32,221 bases of DNA from an uncultured Clostridia bacterium (GCA_904387305.1 CAJFLB010000020.1:1-32221); one strand, 5' to 3'; positions 8,144 through 16,487 are shown, counted from the first letter of the stretch. Notes: generated from the letters alone by a model not told the origin. Numbers and translations: made by a program.

Positions 8144-8145
8144 TT

Positions 8146-9462
8146 TTATATCTTATCTCCTTTTATATATTTTTTCAATTCTTCAAATCTTAATGGTTTT
8201 TGATATACATATCCTTGTATCAAATCACAATTCCATCTTTTTAAATAATTTACCTGTTCTATTGTTTCTACTCCTTCGGCAACTGTTTTTAGATTTAACT
8301 TTTTGCTAATAAACATGATAACTTCTATTAAAATTGCTTTTTCTTCATTTATATCTATTCTATCTATAAATGATTTATCTATTTTTAAAGTATCTATTGG
8401 CATCATTTCTAACATATTTAATGAAGAATAACCTGTTCCAAAATCATCGATTGCTATGCTAAATCTTTTTTGCTTTATTTTATTCAATATCTTTTGTATA
8501 TCTATATCATTGTTTACTGTTGATCCTTCTGTTATTTCTAATTCTATTTCTTCTGGCATTATATCATATTTCTTCATGATTTTTTCATATTTTTCAAGAA
8601 AATTTCTGTCTACTAAACTTTCCTTAGATATATTTACTGAAATTTTAGGAATGTCTTTAAACTGTGTCTTCATTTCTTGTATATTCTCACATACCTTTTC
8701 AAAGACATATTCATCTAATTTTATAATAAAATAATTTTTTTCAAATATAGGAATAAATTCGTTTGGAAATATCCTATTTTCCGCCTTGTTCCATCTAACT
8801 AAAGCTTCTGCACCTTCCATTTTTTCTGTTTTCGTACTAATTTGTGGTTGATAATATACTTCAAATTCTTTATTTTTAATAGCATCTTCCATCATGTTTT
8901 CTATTTCACTTTCTCTTATCACTTTTTGTTCAAATTTTTCTGTAAATACACCATATGGCACATGATATTTTCCTTTAATACTATCATGTGCCATAATTGC
9001 TTTATCGATAATACTTTGCACATCTCTTTCATCTTTATCACATATATACACTCCCATAGAGATTCGCAAATTATACCATATCTCTCCTATATTGATTCTC
9101 GATATCTTGTTATTTAATCTTTCCGTTATATTTTCCACATCTACTTCTCCAATTAAACATATCCCAAACACATCATTTGCTAATCGGCAAACAATATCTG
9201 TTTTCCTAATGGCATGTTTTATTTCTTCTCCTACTCTTTTTAATAACTCATTTCCTTTTACATGTCCATATTTCTTATTAAATGTTTTAAATTTATCTAT
9301 ATCTAAAATAATAACCGTTTTTTTACTATTCATTTCTAGCTTTTCTTTTGTTTTTTCCAGATACGCATTATAATTTCCTAAACCTGTTATCGGATCAATA
9401 TATGCTAACTCTAAAAGTCGATTTCTTTTTTCTATTCTTAACTTCCTATATTTCCTATTCAT
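8146..9462 (-). CDS. GGDEF/EAL protein with degenerate GGDEF, probable c-di-GMP phosphodiesterase
   Basis: 438 residues without a transmembrane or sensor domain. The GGDEF domain (about 20-165) has the diguanylate cyclase fold, but its signature is LANDVF (94-99) instead of GGDEF, so cyclase activity is unlikely. RKTD (86-89) occupies the position of the I-site motif. The EAL domain (about 185-432) keeps EAL (219-221), N277, E309 and E312 in ELEITE, DDFGTG (339-344), K360, E396 in AEGVE and QGY near 416. These are the metal and catalytic residues needed to hydrolyse c-di-GMP. A TAGGAGAT ribosome binding site fits the start. It forms an operon with the aminotransferase. Expected role: lowering c-di-GMP; signal unknown. 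Confidence 0.9.
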   Translation of the reverse strand: MNRKYRKLRIEKRNRLLELAYIDPITGLGNYNAYLEKTKEKLEMNSKKTVIILDIDKFKTFNKKYGHVKGNELLKRVGEEIKHAIRKTDIVCRLANDVFGICLIGEVDVENITERLNNKISRINIGEIWYNLRISMGVYICDKDERDVQSIIDKAIMAHDSIKGKYHVPYGVFTEKFEQKVIRESEIENMMEDAIKNKEFEVYYQPQISTKTEKMEGAEALVRWNKAENRIFPNEFIPIFEKNYFIIKLDEYVFEKVCENIQEMKTQFKDIPKISVNISKESLVDRNFLEKYEKIMKKYDIMPEEIELEITEGSTVNNDIDIQKILNKIKQKRFSIAIDDFGTGYSSLNMLEMMPIDTLKIDKSFIDRIDINEEKAILIEVIMFISKKLNLKTVAEGVETIEQVNYLKRWNCDLIQGYVYQKPLRFEELKKYIKGDKI

Positions 9463-9560
9463 AACTTATCTCCTATTTTATTTTTTAATGATTTATATAT
9501 TTTAGTATGTGTTATAAATAGAAATTTATTCCATTAAAAATATTGAATAATAACAAAAAA

Positions 9561-9603
9561 CAGACCTCAAAATAACTTTCATAAGTTTATTCTTTGAGGT
9601 CTG
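9561..9603 (-). terminator. terminator after the GGGtGRT gene
   Basis: Hairpin with 11-bp arms CAGACCTCAAA (9561-9571) and TTTGAGGTCTG (9593-9603), further pairing inside the loop, and on the minus strand a TTTTTTG tract (9560-9554). It ends the operon at 9649. Confidence 0.8.
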
Positions 9604-9642
9604 TCACTTTTGGACATTTTTTGTCCATTTTGACACGTCCCT
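9602..9642 (-). repeat. REP-like hairpin repeat, copy A
   Basis: Ends in AGGGACGTG (minus strand, 9642-9634). Nested inverted repeats: TGTCA/TGACA (9602-9606/9631-9635) and TGGACA/TGTCCA (9611-9616/9622-9627). Same design as copies at 18896-18944 and 29091-29162. It lies between the stop of the GGGtGRT gene and its terminator. Confidence 0.65.
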
Positions 9643-9648
9643 ATTGGA

Positions 9649-10650
9649 CTATTTCATTGCTTCTTCTACTGCAACTGCTACTGCAACTGATGCTCCAACC
9701 ATTGGGTTGTTTCCCATTCCGATTAATCCCATCATTTCAACATGTGCTGGTACTGATGAGCTTCCTGCAAATTGTGCATCTGAGTGCATTCTTCCCATTG
9801 TATCTGTCATACCATATGAAGCTGGTCCTGCTGCCATATTGTCTGGGTGTAATGTTCTTCCTGTTCCACCACCTGATGCTACTGAGAAGTATTTCTTTCC
9901 TTCTGCTAATCTTTCTTTTTTATATGTTCCTGCAACTGGATGTTGGAATCTTGTTGGGTTTGTTGAGTTACCTGTAATTGATACATCAACATCTTCCATC
10001 CACATGATAGCTACACCTTCTCTAACATCATTTGCTCCATAACATCTTACTTTGCTTCTTTCTCCATCTGAGTATTTAATTTCTTCTACTACTTTTACTT
10101 TTCCTGTGAAGAAATCAAAGTCTGTTTTTACATATGTAAATCCATTAATTCTTGAGATAACTTGTGCTGCATCTTTTCCAAGTCCATTCAAGATAACTCT
10201 TAATGGTTCTTTTCTTACTTTGTTTGCTGATTTTGCAATTCCGATTGCTCCTTCAGCTGCTGCAAAGCTTTCATGTCCTGCTAAGAATGCAAAACATTTT
10301 GTATCTTCTGATAATAACATTGATGCTAAGTTTCCATGTCCTAATCCAACTTTTCTATCATCTGCAACTGAACCTGGAATACAGAAAGCTTGTAATCCTT
10401 CTCCGATTGCTTTAGCTGCATCTGCTGCTTTTGTGCAACCTTTTTTAACAGCGATTGCTGCTCCTAATGTATATGCCCAAGCTGCATTTTCAAAACAGAT
10501 TGGTTGTACTCCTTTTACGATTTCATATGGATTAAATCCTTTATCTGTACATATTTTTAATGCATCTTCAAAATCCTTTATTCCGTATTTTTCCATTACT
10601 GGTTTTATCTGATCGATTCTTCTTTCATAACTTTCAAATGTTACTGCCAT
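9649..10650 (-). CDS. GGGtGRT protein family member
   Basis: 333 residues, soluble. The family-defining glycine motif GGGTGRT is at 260-266, followed by LHPDNMAAGPASYGMTDT. The C-terminus ends in a small-residue-rich stretch. The family is uncharacterised; from memory of clostridial genomes, it is usually next to a NifU-like Fe-S scaffold gene. That partner is present here, but about 1.6 kb upstream, with three genes and a repeat element between. The start has a strong ribosome binding site (AGGGAGG) that overlaps the end of the HEPN gene. With only an 18-bp gap and no promoter, it is probably transcribed with the toxin-antitoxin pair. A role in iron-sulfur metabolism is inferred from context only. 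Confidence 0.85.
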   Translation of the reverse strand: MAVTFESYERRIDQIKPVMEKYGIKDFEDALKICTDKGFNPYEIVKGVQPICFENAAWAYTLGAAIAVKKGCTKAADAAKAIGEGLQAFCIPGSVADDRKVGLGHGNLASMLLSEDTKCFAFLAGHESFAAAEGAIGIAKSANKVRKEPLRVILNGLGKDAAQVISRINGFTYVKTDFDFFTGKVKVVEEIKYSDGERSKVRCYGANDVREGVAIMWMEDVDVSITGNSTNPTRFQHPVAGTYKKERLAEGKKYFSVASGGGTGRTLHPDNMAAGPASYGMTDTMGRMHSDAQFAGSSSVPAHVEMMGLIGMGNNPMVGASVAVAVAVEEAMK

Positions 10651-10668
10651 TTTATTTCCTCCCTATTC

Positions 10669-11061
10669 TTATATTTTTTTATCAAAATATTCTATAAATT
10701 TCTCTAATTCTGTAATGTATTCTTCCTTTATTCTATTGTGTATCTCTTCTGCTACATCTTCTTTATATGTATGTGTTATTAGATTTCTATCTTTTAACAT
10801 ATACATATACGTTTCGCCATCTTGGATAATATTATATTGAAAAGCTGTTCTAATTACTGAACCTGGACCTAACTCATCTAATAATTCTTGTTGTTTCAAA
10901 TATTTTTGAAGGGTTTTCCAAAATAACTCAAAAGTGTATTGATATGCATTTATGATGGCTCCTCTATCTTTTTCACTACCATTATCTGTATCGACAAATT
11001 CTTTTAATTTATTAAAAGCCTTTTTTAAATTTTCATAACTTTGTATTACATTATCTGGCAT
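10669..11061 (-). CDS. hepT: HEPN protein, HI0074/HepT family (toxin-like partner)
   Basis: 130 residues from the ATG at 11061. A TTG three codons upstream touches the AAGGAG, whereas the ATG lies 9 nt from it. The four-helix HEPN fold carries the RNase-type motif R-x4-H (RNLITH, near residues 92-97) in LKDRNLITHTYKED, typical of the HI0074 'nucleotidyltransferase substrate binding' family. In MntA/HepT systems the HEPN protein is an RNase toxin that the nucleotidyltransferase silences by AMPylation. It overlaps the nucleotidyltransferase gene by 11 bp, antitoxin gene first, the usual order. The active-site R and H are intact. Confidence 0.85.
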   Translation of the reverse strand: MPDNVIQSYENLKKAFNKLKEFVDTDNGSEKDRGAIINAYQYTFELFWKTLQKYLKQQELLDELGPGSVIRTAFQYNIIQDGETYMYMLKDRNLITHTYKEDVAEEIHNRIKEEYITELEKFIEYFDKKI

Positions 11062-11356
11062 ATATTTCAACTCCTTCTTTTAATATACTATCTTTAATTT
11101 TATCTTCTTCTCCAAGACTATTAAAATTTATTAAGTCTATTTTGTATGGCAGATATAAATCATCAATTTCAAAATATATCTTTGTATTTATTTGAAATGT
11201 AAGATTTTCTCCAAACAAAGCTATATCGATATCAGACCCTTTTCGATAATCTCCTCTTGCTCTTGAGCCAAAGATGCAGGCACTATCCACCTCACTATAC
11301 TTTTCTAGTATAGATACAATATCTTTTACAACTTTTTCATCTAAACCAAATTTCAT
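11051..11356 (-). CDS. mntA: MntA-like minimal nucleotidyltransferase (antitoxin)
   Basis: 101 residues. Pol-beta-type minimal nucleotidyltransferase with FGSRARGDYRKGSDIDIAL: the GSRARG loop (30-35), the metal pair D42 and D44, and a third Asp at D74 in YKIDLI. This is the MntA/MJ0435 type that pairs with HEPN toxins and neutralises them by adding AMP. Complete catalytic residues suggest an active enzyme. It overlaps the HEPN gene downstream. A G-rich ribosome binding site (GGGGGA) precedes the ATG. The pair is inserted between two genes that normally lie together (see the Fe-S scaffold and GGGtGRT entries). Confidence 0.85.
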   Translation of the reverse strand: MKFGLDEKVVKDIVSILEKYSEVDSACIFGSRARGDYRKGSDIDIALFGENLTFQINTKIYFEIDDLYLPYKIDLINFNSLGEEDKIKDSILKEGVEIYAR

Positions 11357-11397
11357 TTTTCCCCCACATCAATTTACTTATTTCCAATAAATTTTTA

Positions 11398-11841
11398 TTA
11401 TCGGTCTAGTTCATCATCTTCAAGTTCTTTTCTTGCTTCTCTTAGTGTTCGCCCACCATAATAATCTACGTTTCCTAAACTTTCTTTTCTTCTTTGCTCA
11501 TACTGTAAGTATCTTTCTATTTCATCATAGCTTTTTCCTTGTTCATACATCTCAATAGCTAATAAAATAACTTCACTTGATAAACTCTTTTGATATGACC
11601 TTAACAACTTATTGATTGCTTGTTTTCGTCGAAAATCATCATCTTCTTCGCTGTCTTCAACTTTTTTTGTTTTCTTCGTTGCAAATTTGTTTAATACAGA
11701 TAAGAAATTAATTTCGTCTTGTGTTCTAAATTTTCTGCCGTTTTCCTGTTTACTTTTTTCTTGATAATCTTTTATTCCATCTTGTAATGCACTTCTGATT
11801 TCTCTATCTTCATCATCATATTTCAATCTTGTCATACTCAT
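11398..11841 (-). CDS. unknown charged helical protein
   Basis: 147 residues, very rich in Lys, Glu, Asp and Arg, predicted mostly helical. There is an acidic patch (VEDSEEDDDF, 61-70) and an Arg/Glu-rich C-terminus (GRTLREARKELEDDE). No domain is recognised and there is no signal peptide or membrane span. The middle (SSEVILLAIEMYEQGKSYDEIERYL) resembles a short helix-turn-helix or helical bundle, but not clearly enough to call DNA binding. It has an AAAGGA ribosome binding site 5 nt before the ATG. It lies 40 bp upstream of mntA, so it could belong to the same operon. The region upstream is the inverted-repeat element at 11905-12209. Confidence 0.6.
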   Translation of the reverse strand: MSMTRLKYDDEDREIRSALQDGIKDYQEKSKQENGRKFRTQDEINFLSVLNKFATKKTKKVEDSEEDDDFRRKQAINKLLRSYQKSLSSEVILLAIEMYEQGKSYDEIERYLQYEQRRKESLGNVDYYGGRTLREARKELEDDELDR

Positions 11842-11904
11842 ATCATTCCTTTAAAATTATTTTTAGTTTGAATACCTACACTAAGAAGAAAGTAAAAGTA
11901 GTCT

Positions 11905-12209
11905 CGCTTTTCATTCGTTTTTATTCGAAAATTGATTAAAATTAGTGAGATGTGCATTTTTCATAAAAATAGACAAACTGAAGGTGTACTCTTGTACATT
12001 GAAGTTTGGATTTATCAAAAATGCTAATCTACTAAAACGAAGCAAAAGTGGTATATTGCTAGGAAAACGAATTTGAAATTTATGAGACGTACTTCTTTGT
12101 ACGTTAATGCTAAGGCTGTTAAGGCTTTGCTTGTTACAGCCTTAGTAAGCTTTAGCTTTAAATTTCAAATGAAGTTTGACGACGCAAGATGCCGCTTTTC
12201 ATTCGTTTT
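11905..12209. repeat. tandem inverted-repeat element flanked by 17-bp direct repeats
   Basis: This fills the gene-free stretch 11842-12209. The 17-mer CGCTTTTCATTCGTTTT occurs at 11905-11921 and again at 12193-12209. An inverted version (14/17 matches) is at 12034-12050. Unit I (11905-12050) is bracketed by these inverted ends and contains a long hairpin (11942-12035, about 28 pairs) with TGTAC-tctt-GTACA at its tip. Unit II has the perfect 12-bp arms ATTTGAAATTTA (12071-12082) and TAAATTTCAAAT (12159-12170). Inside it are ACGTAC/GTACGT (12087-12092/12099-12104) and CTAAGGCTGT/ACAGCCTTAG (12110-12119/12136-12145). No ORF. It is probably a non-autonomous mobile element or structured RNA. Confidence 0.65.
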
Positions 12210-12902
12210 CTATTCTTGTCTTGGGTCAATCTTCTTAACAGCCTCATCAAATCTTCCATATGTACTTGAAGCTTTTTCAATAGCTTCCATTGGATCCATT
12301 CCTTTTTTGATATTATCCATCATTTTTCCCATATGAACATATTTGTATCCAATGATTTGGTCATCTTTATCTAATCCTAATTCTACAATATATCCTTCTG
12401 TTAATTGTAAGTATCTAGGTCCTTTTAATGTACTTGAATAAATTGTTCCCACTTGTGATGTATGACCTTTTCCTAAATCTTCAAGTCCTGCTCCTACTGG
12501 AAGACCTCCTTCTGAGAAAGCAGTTTGTGTTCTTCCATATACAATTTGTAAGAATAATTCTCTCATAGCAGTATTGATAGCATCACAAACTAAGTCTGTA
12601 TTTAATGCTTCTAATAGAGTTTTTCCTGTTAAAATTTCTCCAGCCATAGCTGCTGAGTGTGTCATTCCTGAACATCCAATTGTTTCAATTAATGCTTCTT
12701 GAATGATACCATCTTTTACATTTAAAGTTAATTTACATGCGCCTTGTTGTGGTGCACACCATCCAATACCATGTGTTAAACCTGATATATCTTTTATTTC
12801 TTTTGCTTTTACCCATTTTCCTTCTTCTGGAATTGGTGCTGGTCCATGGTCTACTCCTTTTTTTACAACACACATTTCTTCTAATTCTTTTGAATAAATC
12901 AT
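12210..12902 (-). CDS. NifU-like iron-sulfur cluster assembly scaffold protein
   Basis: 230 residues from the ATG at 12902. The frame is open further upstream from a TTG, but AAAGGAG sits 8 nt before this ATG. It resembles the NifU/IscU N-terminal domain with candidate cluster ligands C49 and C56 in GWCAPQQGACKL, C77 in ETIGCSGMTHSAAMAGE and C106 in NTDLVCDAI. The GCSGMTHS motif is typical of NifU-like scaffolds that assemble and deliver Fe-S clusters. The C-terminal 100 residues are an extension seen in the version associated with GGGtGRT proteins. That partner (9649-10650) is in the same orientation but displaced by inserted genes. It lies 72 bp downstream of the YezG-like gene. Confidence 0.8.
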   Translation of the reverse strand: MIYSKELEEMCVVKKGVDHGPAPIPEEGKWVKAKEIKDISGLTHGIGWCAPQQGACKLTLNVKDGIIQEALIETIGCSGMTHSAAMAGEILTGKTLLEALNTDLVCDAINTAMRELFLQIVYGRTQTAFSEGGLPVGAGLEDLGKGHTSQVGTIYSSTLKGPRYLQLTEGYIVELGLDKDDQIIGYKYVHMGKMMDNIKKGMDPMEAIEKASSTYGRFDEAVKKIDPRQE

Positions 12903-12974
12903 TTTCATTGCTCCTTTCAATACTTGATTTGTATATATATTTTTTAGACAAATTGCCTAAATTTAAAAACTTTT

Positions 12975-14087
12975 CTACTCTTCATCTATTTCATCTTCTG
13001 AAAATAATATTTGATTTCTAATTGGTTTATGAAATTCTTCATTTGTTATTTCATTTTTGTTTTTTCCTTTTTTCTTATTACTCATTGTTTTGGAAACCTT
13101 TTTTGTTTTTGGTTTTTGCACTGTTTCTTGCTTATCCTTCACTTTTCTTGCTTGAAGTTCTTCTTGCAATCTTCTCATTTTTTCAATTGTATCATCTTGT
13201 TGTTCTTTATTTGCTGTCTTAGATTGTTTATTTCTTAGTATAACATCTTTTTTATTTTCTTGTTTTTCTACTTCACTATTACTTGTATTATTCTGATTGT
13301 TTTTTAATCGCCTACTACTTTTTCTAATATATTGTTCTACAGAGTGATCATCATGACTCCATATAGTCTTTTCTTTTTTTCGAGCATTTGCATCCCAATT
13401 ATTTTCTATTTTATGACTTTGAATTTGGTTATATTTTCTTGTTCCTATATCTTGCACTTCATCTTCTCTTATATAACCATCATTTTCCAATTCATTTTCT
13501 TGGGTACTATACTCGAAAATATTTTTTGTATCCTGTTCTATATAGATACCTGCATTATATTCTTCTACTTCTGCTAAATTTCTTGCACCATTAAAATATC
13601 GATATAATATATCTTTATCTTTTTTGGAAACTTGTTCTGGTCCAATTCCTAAGTATTTATATCTCCAAATCACATGACGTTCATAACTATTAAAAGCATT
13701 ATTTACCAAATCTTCATAACTATATTCTGCTCGAAATTTCATATTTGTTATCGATATTGTAAGATTACTCCACATTTCTCCTTGAGTTGTTCTTTTAAAT
13801 TCCTCTCTTAATAGTTTTATATCATCATATAATTTTTGAGCTAAATCTAAATATTGTTGTTCATCAATATTAAATTTACCTGGAACCTCATAGACATTAA
13901 CAGGATTTTTTCTAAATATTCCTTTTGGAATATAATAGAAAAATAATTCTCCTGTTGGTTCTTTTTTTCCCTCTTCTATGACAGAACTATATAAATATAT
14001 CGATTCCCATTTTTCTGGTATCATATATAGTAATTTTCTTTGTATCTCTTCATACATTTCTTTTATCTTTTTTGTGTGATTTAACAT
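12975..14087 (-). CDS. YezG/DUF600-like immunity domain with long basic tail
   Basis: 370 residues. Residues 1-150 resemble the YezG (DUF600) antitoxin/immunity family: an N-terminal helix ending in MIPEKWESIYLYSSV, a strand pair around GELFFYYIPKG, a helix with LYDDIKLLREEFK, then WSNLTISI and a C-terminal FNSYERHVIWRYKYLGIGP, all family hallmarks. In Bacillus such proteins neutralise LXG toxins. Here residues 150-370 form a low-complexity, charged, Lys-rich tail (NKKKGKNKNE) with a coiled-coil-like EKMRRLQEELQ, which is not part of the family. No LXG toxin is near. The ATG is 5 nt after the gpmI stop, so it is probably in the gpmI transcript. Function uncertain: orphan immunity protein or a repurposed domain. 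Confidence 0.65.
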   Translation of the reverse strand: MLNHTKKIKEMYEEIQRKLLYMIPEKWESIYLYSSVIEEGKKEPTGELFFYYIPKGIFRKNPVNVYEVPGKFNIDEQQYLDLAQKLYDDIKLLREEFKRTTQGEMWSNLTISITNMKFRAEYSYEDLVNNAFNSYERHVIWRYKYLGIGPEQVSKKDKDILYRYFNGARNLAEVEEYNAGIYIEQDTKNIFEYSTQENELENDGYIREDEVQDIGTRKYNQIQSHKIENNWDANARKKEKTIWSHDDHSVEQYIRKSSRRLKNNQNNTSNSEVEKQENKKDVILRNKQSKTANKEQQDDTIEKMRRLQEELQARKVKDKQETVQKPKTKKVSKTMSNKKKGKNKNEITNEEFHKPIRNQILFSEDEIDEE

Positions 14088-14092
14088 ATCCT

Positions 14093-15634
14093 TTATTCCT
14101 TATCTAATAAACTTTCTCCTGTCATTTCCTCTGGTTTGTCTAGATGCATTAGATCAAGCATAGTTGGTGCTAAATCTGCTAATTTTCCACCTGATTTTAA
14201 TTTTAATGTTGTATTTGGTGTAACTAATATAATTGGTACAGGATTTGTTGTATGTGCTGTATGTGGTTCTCCTGTCTTGTAATCTATCATTTGTTCTGCA
14301 TTTCCATGGTCTGCTGTAATAATTAAATTACCTTGTTTTTCTTCTACTAAACTTACAACTTTTCCTACACATTCATCTACAGCTTCAACTGCTCTGATAG
14401 CTGCTTCTAAACTTCCTGTATGTCCTACCATATCTGTATTTGCATAATTTAATATGATACTATCATATTTATCACTTTGAATGGCTTCTAACACCTTATC
14501 TGTTACTTCATATGCACTCATTTCAGGTTTCATATCATATGTTTCTACTTTTGGAGATGGTACTAATATTCTATCTTCTCCTGGATATTGTTTTTCTTCT
14601 CCACCGTTAAAGAAGAAAGTAACATGCGCATATTTTTCTGTTTCTGCAATTCTTAATTGTGTATATCCTAATTTACTAATATATTCTCCAAATGTATTGT
14701 GTAAAGCTTCTTTTTTGAATGCAATATGCACATTTGGCATTGTTTCGTCATAACTTGTGAAACATACATAATATAGATTTAAATCTTTCTTTGTTTCAAA
14801 TCCATCAAAATCTGGATCTACTAATGCTCTTGTAATCTCTCTTGCTCTATCTGGTCTAAAGTTAAAGAAAATAACAGAATCATTTTTCTCAATTTTTGCA
14901 ATTGGTTCTTCCCCATTACAAATAACAGTTGGTTCAACAAATTCATCAAATACTTCTTTTTGATAAGAATCTTCAATTGCTTTTACGCTACTGCCTGCTT
15001 TGATTCCTTCACCATTAACAAGAGCATTATAGCATTTTTGAACTCTTTCCCATCTTTTATCTCTATCCATCGCATAGAATCTACCTGACAAACTTGCAAT
15101 CTTTCCTACTTTTTTCTCTTTCATTTTTTCTTCTAGTTTTACAATATAGCTTTCTGCTGATGCTGGTGGTGTATCTCTTCCATCTAAAAAGCAATGTACA
15201 TATACATTTTCAAAATCTCTTCTTTTAGCCATTTCTAATAATCCATATAGATGACGATTATGACTATGTACTCCTCCATCTGACACTAATCCTAAAATAT
15301 GTAATTTAGAGTTGTGTTTCTTACAATTTTCTATAGCTGCAATAAATTCTGGATTTGAGAAGAAATCTCCATCTTCTATTGATTTCGTAATTCTAGTTAA
15401 TTCTTGATATACAATTCTTCCTGCTCCAATATTGGTGTGTCCTACTTCTGAATTTCCCATTTGTCCTTCTGGCAATCCAACATGTAATCCACTTGTATAG
15501 ATTTCTGTATTTGGATATTTTTTCATTAGTTTATCAATATTTGGTGTTTTAGCTAATTTAATAGCATTTCCATCTTTGTTTGGATTATCTCCAAAACCAT
15601 CTAATATCATTAGCATTGTTAATTTATCTTTCAT
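14093..15634 (-). CDS. gpmI: 2,3-bisphosphoglycerate-independent phosphoglycerate mutase
   Basis: 513 residues, the usual family length. It interconverts 3- and 2-phosphoglycerate in glycolysis via a phosphoserine and two Mn ions. D12 is in ILDGFG and S62 in [16 protein letters not shown] is the phosphorylated serine. Later metal and substrate motifs are [38 protein letters not shown] and [11 protein letters not shown]. Its ribosome binding site is AAGGA, 9 nt upstream. It is 94 bp downstream of tpiA with repeat copy R3 between and no obvious promoter, so it is probably co-transcribed with tpiA. Confidence 0.97.
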   Translation of the reverse strand: MKDKLTMLMILDGFGDNPNKDGNAIKLAKTPNIDKLMKKYPNTEIYTSGLHVGLPEGQMGNSEVGHTNIGAGRIVYQELTRITKSIEDGDFFSNPEFIAAIENCKKHNSKLHILGLVSDGGVHSHNRHLYGLLEMAKRRDFENVYVHCFLDGRDTPPASAESYIVKLEEKMKEKKVGKIASLSGRFYAMDRDKRWERVQKCYNALVNGEGIKAGSSVKAIEDSYQKEVFDEFVEPTVICNGEEPIAKIEKNDSVIFFNFRPDRAREITRALVDPDFDGFETKKDLNLYYVCFTSYDETMPNVHIAFKKEALHNTFGEYISKLGYTQLRIAETEKYAHVTFFFNGGEEKQYPGEDRILVPSPKVETYDMKPEMSAYEVTDKVLEAIQSDKYDSIILNYANTDMVGHTGSLEAAIRAVEAVDECVGKVVSLVEEKQGNLIITADHGNAEQMIDYKTGEPHTAHTTNPVPIILVTPNTTLKLKSGGKLADLAPTMLDLMHLDKPEEMTGESLLDKE

Positions 15635-15670
15635 AATCTACCATCCTTTTCTTTAAGATTCTAAGTGTTA

Positions 15671-15737
15671 TTGTGTAAACTGTCGATTGTTATCTTGCTC
15701 TTATATAAAATTTTTCGTATACAATAAACTAAGCTTC
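15671..15737 (+). repeat. hairpin repeat family R, copy R3
   Basis: Diverged copy of the element at 30518-30590: TATCTTG, then TTTTTCGTATACAA, then CTAAGCTTCTT, in the same order and spacing. The left inverted arm is eroded. Its right end runs into the tpiA stop codon. Confidence 0.55.
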
Positions 15738-16487
15738 TTTGTCAAAGTTAACAATCTTTGAAAATTCTTCTGGATCTAAACTTGCTCCACCAACTAATCC
15801 TCCATCTATATCAGACATGGTGAATAGTTCTTTTGCATTTTTAGATTTTACACTTCCACCATATTGTATTATAACGCTATCTGCTACATTTTGTCCATAA
15901 ATTTCAGCAATTTTCTTACGGATATCTTTGATTGAGTTATTAGCATCTTCACTTGTTGCAGTTTTTCCTGTTCCAATTGCCCAAATTGGTTCATAAGCAA
16001 TAATTGTATTTTCTACTTGTTCTTGCGTTAATCCTTCTAATGCTAGTTCTGTTTGTTTTGTGATGACTTCTGCTGTTTTTCCAGCTTCTCTTTGTTCTAA
16101 TGTTTCTCCAACACATACAATTGGTTTTAATCCATTTGCAAATGCTGCTTTTATCTTTTTATTTACACTTTCATCTGTTTCATTAAAATAATGTCTTCTT
16201 TCTGAATGTCCAATAATGACATATTCTACATTAATTGATTTTAACATTTTTGCTGATACTTCTCCTGTATAAGCACCTTTTTCTTCAAAATGCATATTTT
16301 GTGCACCTATTTTGATATTTGTATTTTGTGCAGTTAATAAGGCATAAAATAAATCAGTAAATGGAACACATAAAATCACTTCATTTTGTGTTTCACCTAC
16401 TAATTTTGATAATTCCTCAATATATTTAATTGTCTCATCTGGAAGCATGTTCATTTTCCAGTTTCCTGCGATTACTTTTCTTCTCAT
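15729..16487 (-). CDS. tpiA: triosephosphate isomerase
   Basis: 252 residues from the ATG at 16487, preceded by GGAGG at 7 nt. The frame is open 45 codons further upstream but has no family homology or ribosome binding site there. Catalytic residues: K11 in GNWKMN, H94 in IIGHSERR and E166 in AYEPIWAIGTGK. The phosphate loop GGSVKSKNA and the GLVGGASL end are present. It interconverts dihydroxyacetone phosphate and glyceraldehyde 3-phosphate in the cytoplasm. It has its own promoter (16594-16622), whose -35 box lies in a palindrome shared with gap. The leader contains a second palindrome at 16530-16575. Confidence 0.97.
   Translation of the reverse strand: MRRKVIAGNWKMNMLPDETIKYIEELSKLVGETQNEVILCVPFTDLFYALLTAQNTNIKIGAQNMHFEEKGAYTGEVSAKMLKSINVEYVIIGHSERRHYFNETDESVNKKIKAAFANGLKPIVCVGETLEQREAGKTAEVITKQTELALEGLTQEQVENTIIAYEPIWAIGTGKTATSEDANNSIKDIRKKIAEIYGQNVADSVIIQYGGSVKSKNAKELFTMSDIDGGLVGGASLDPEEFSKIVNFDKEA

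Noticed and set aside
9594-10042. Overlapping plus-strand open frames at the end of the GGGtGRT gene
   Set aside because: They mirror the Ala/Val/Gly-rich coding sequence of the minus strand and begin inside the terminator and repeat.
11842-12209. CRISPR array at the repeat-rich intergenic region
   Set aside because: The repeated 17-mer occurs only twice in direct orientation, with inverted copies and no regular spacers.
12737-13021. Hydrophobic plus-strand frames opposite the Fe-S scaffold and YezG-like genes
   Set aside because: They are Leu/Phe-rich antisense shadows of Lys/Glu-rich coding DNA without ribosome binding sites.
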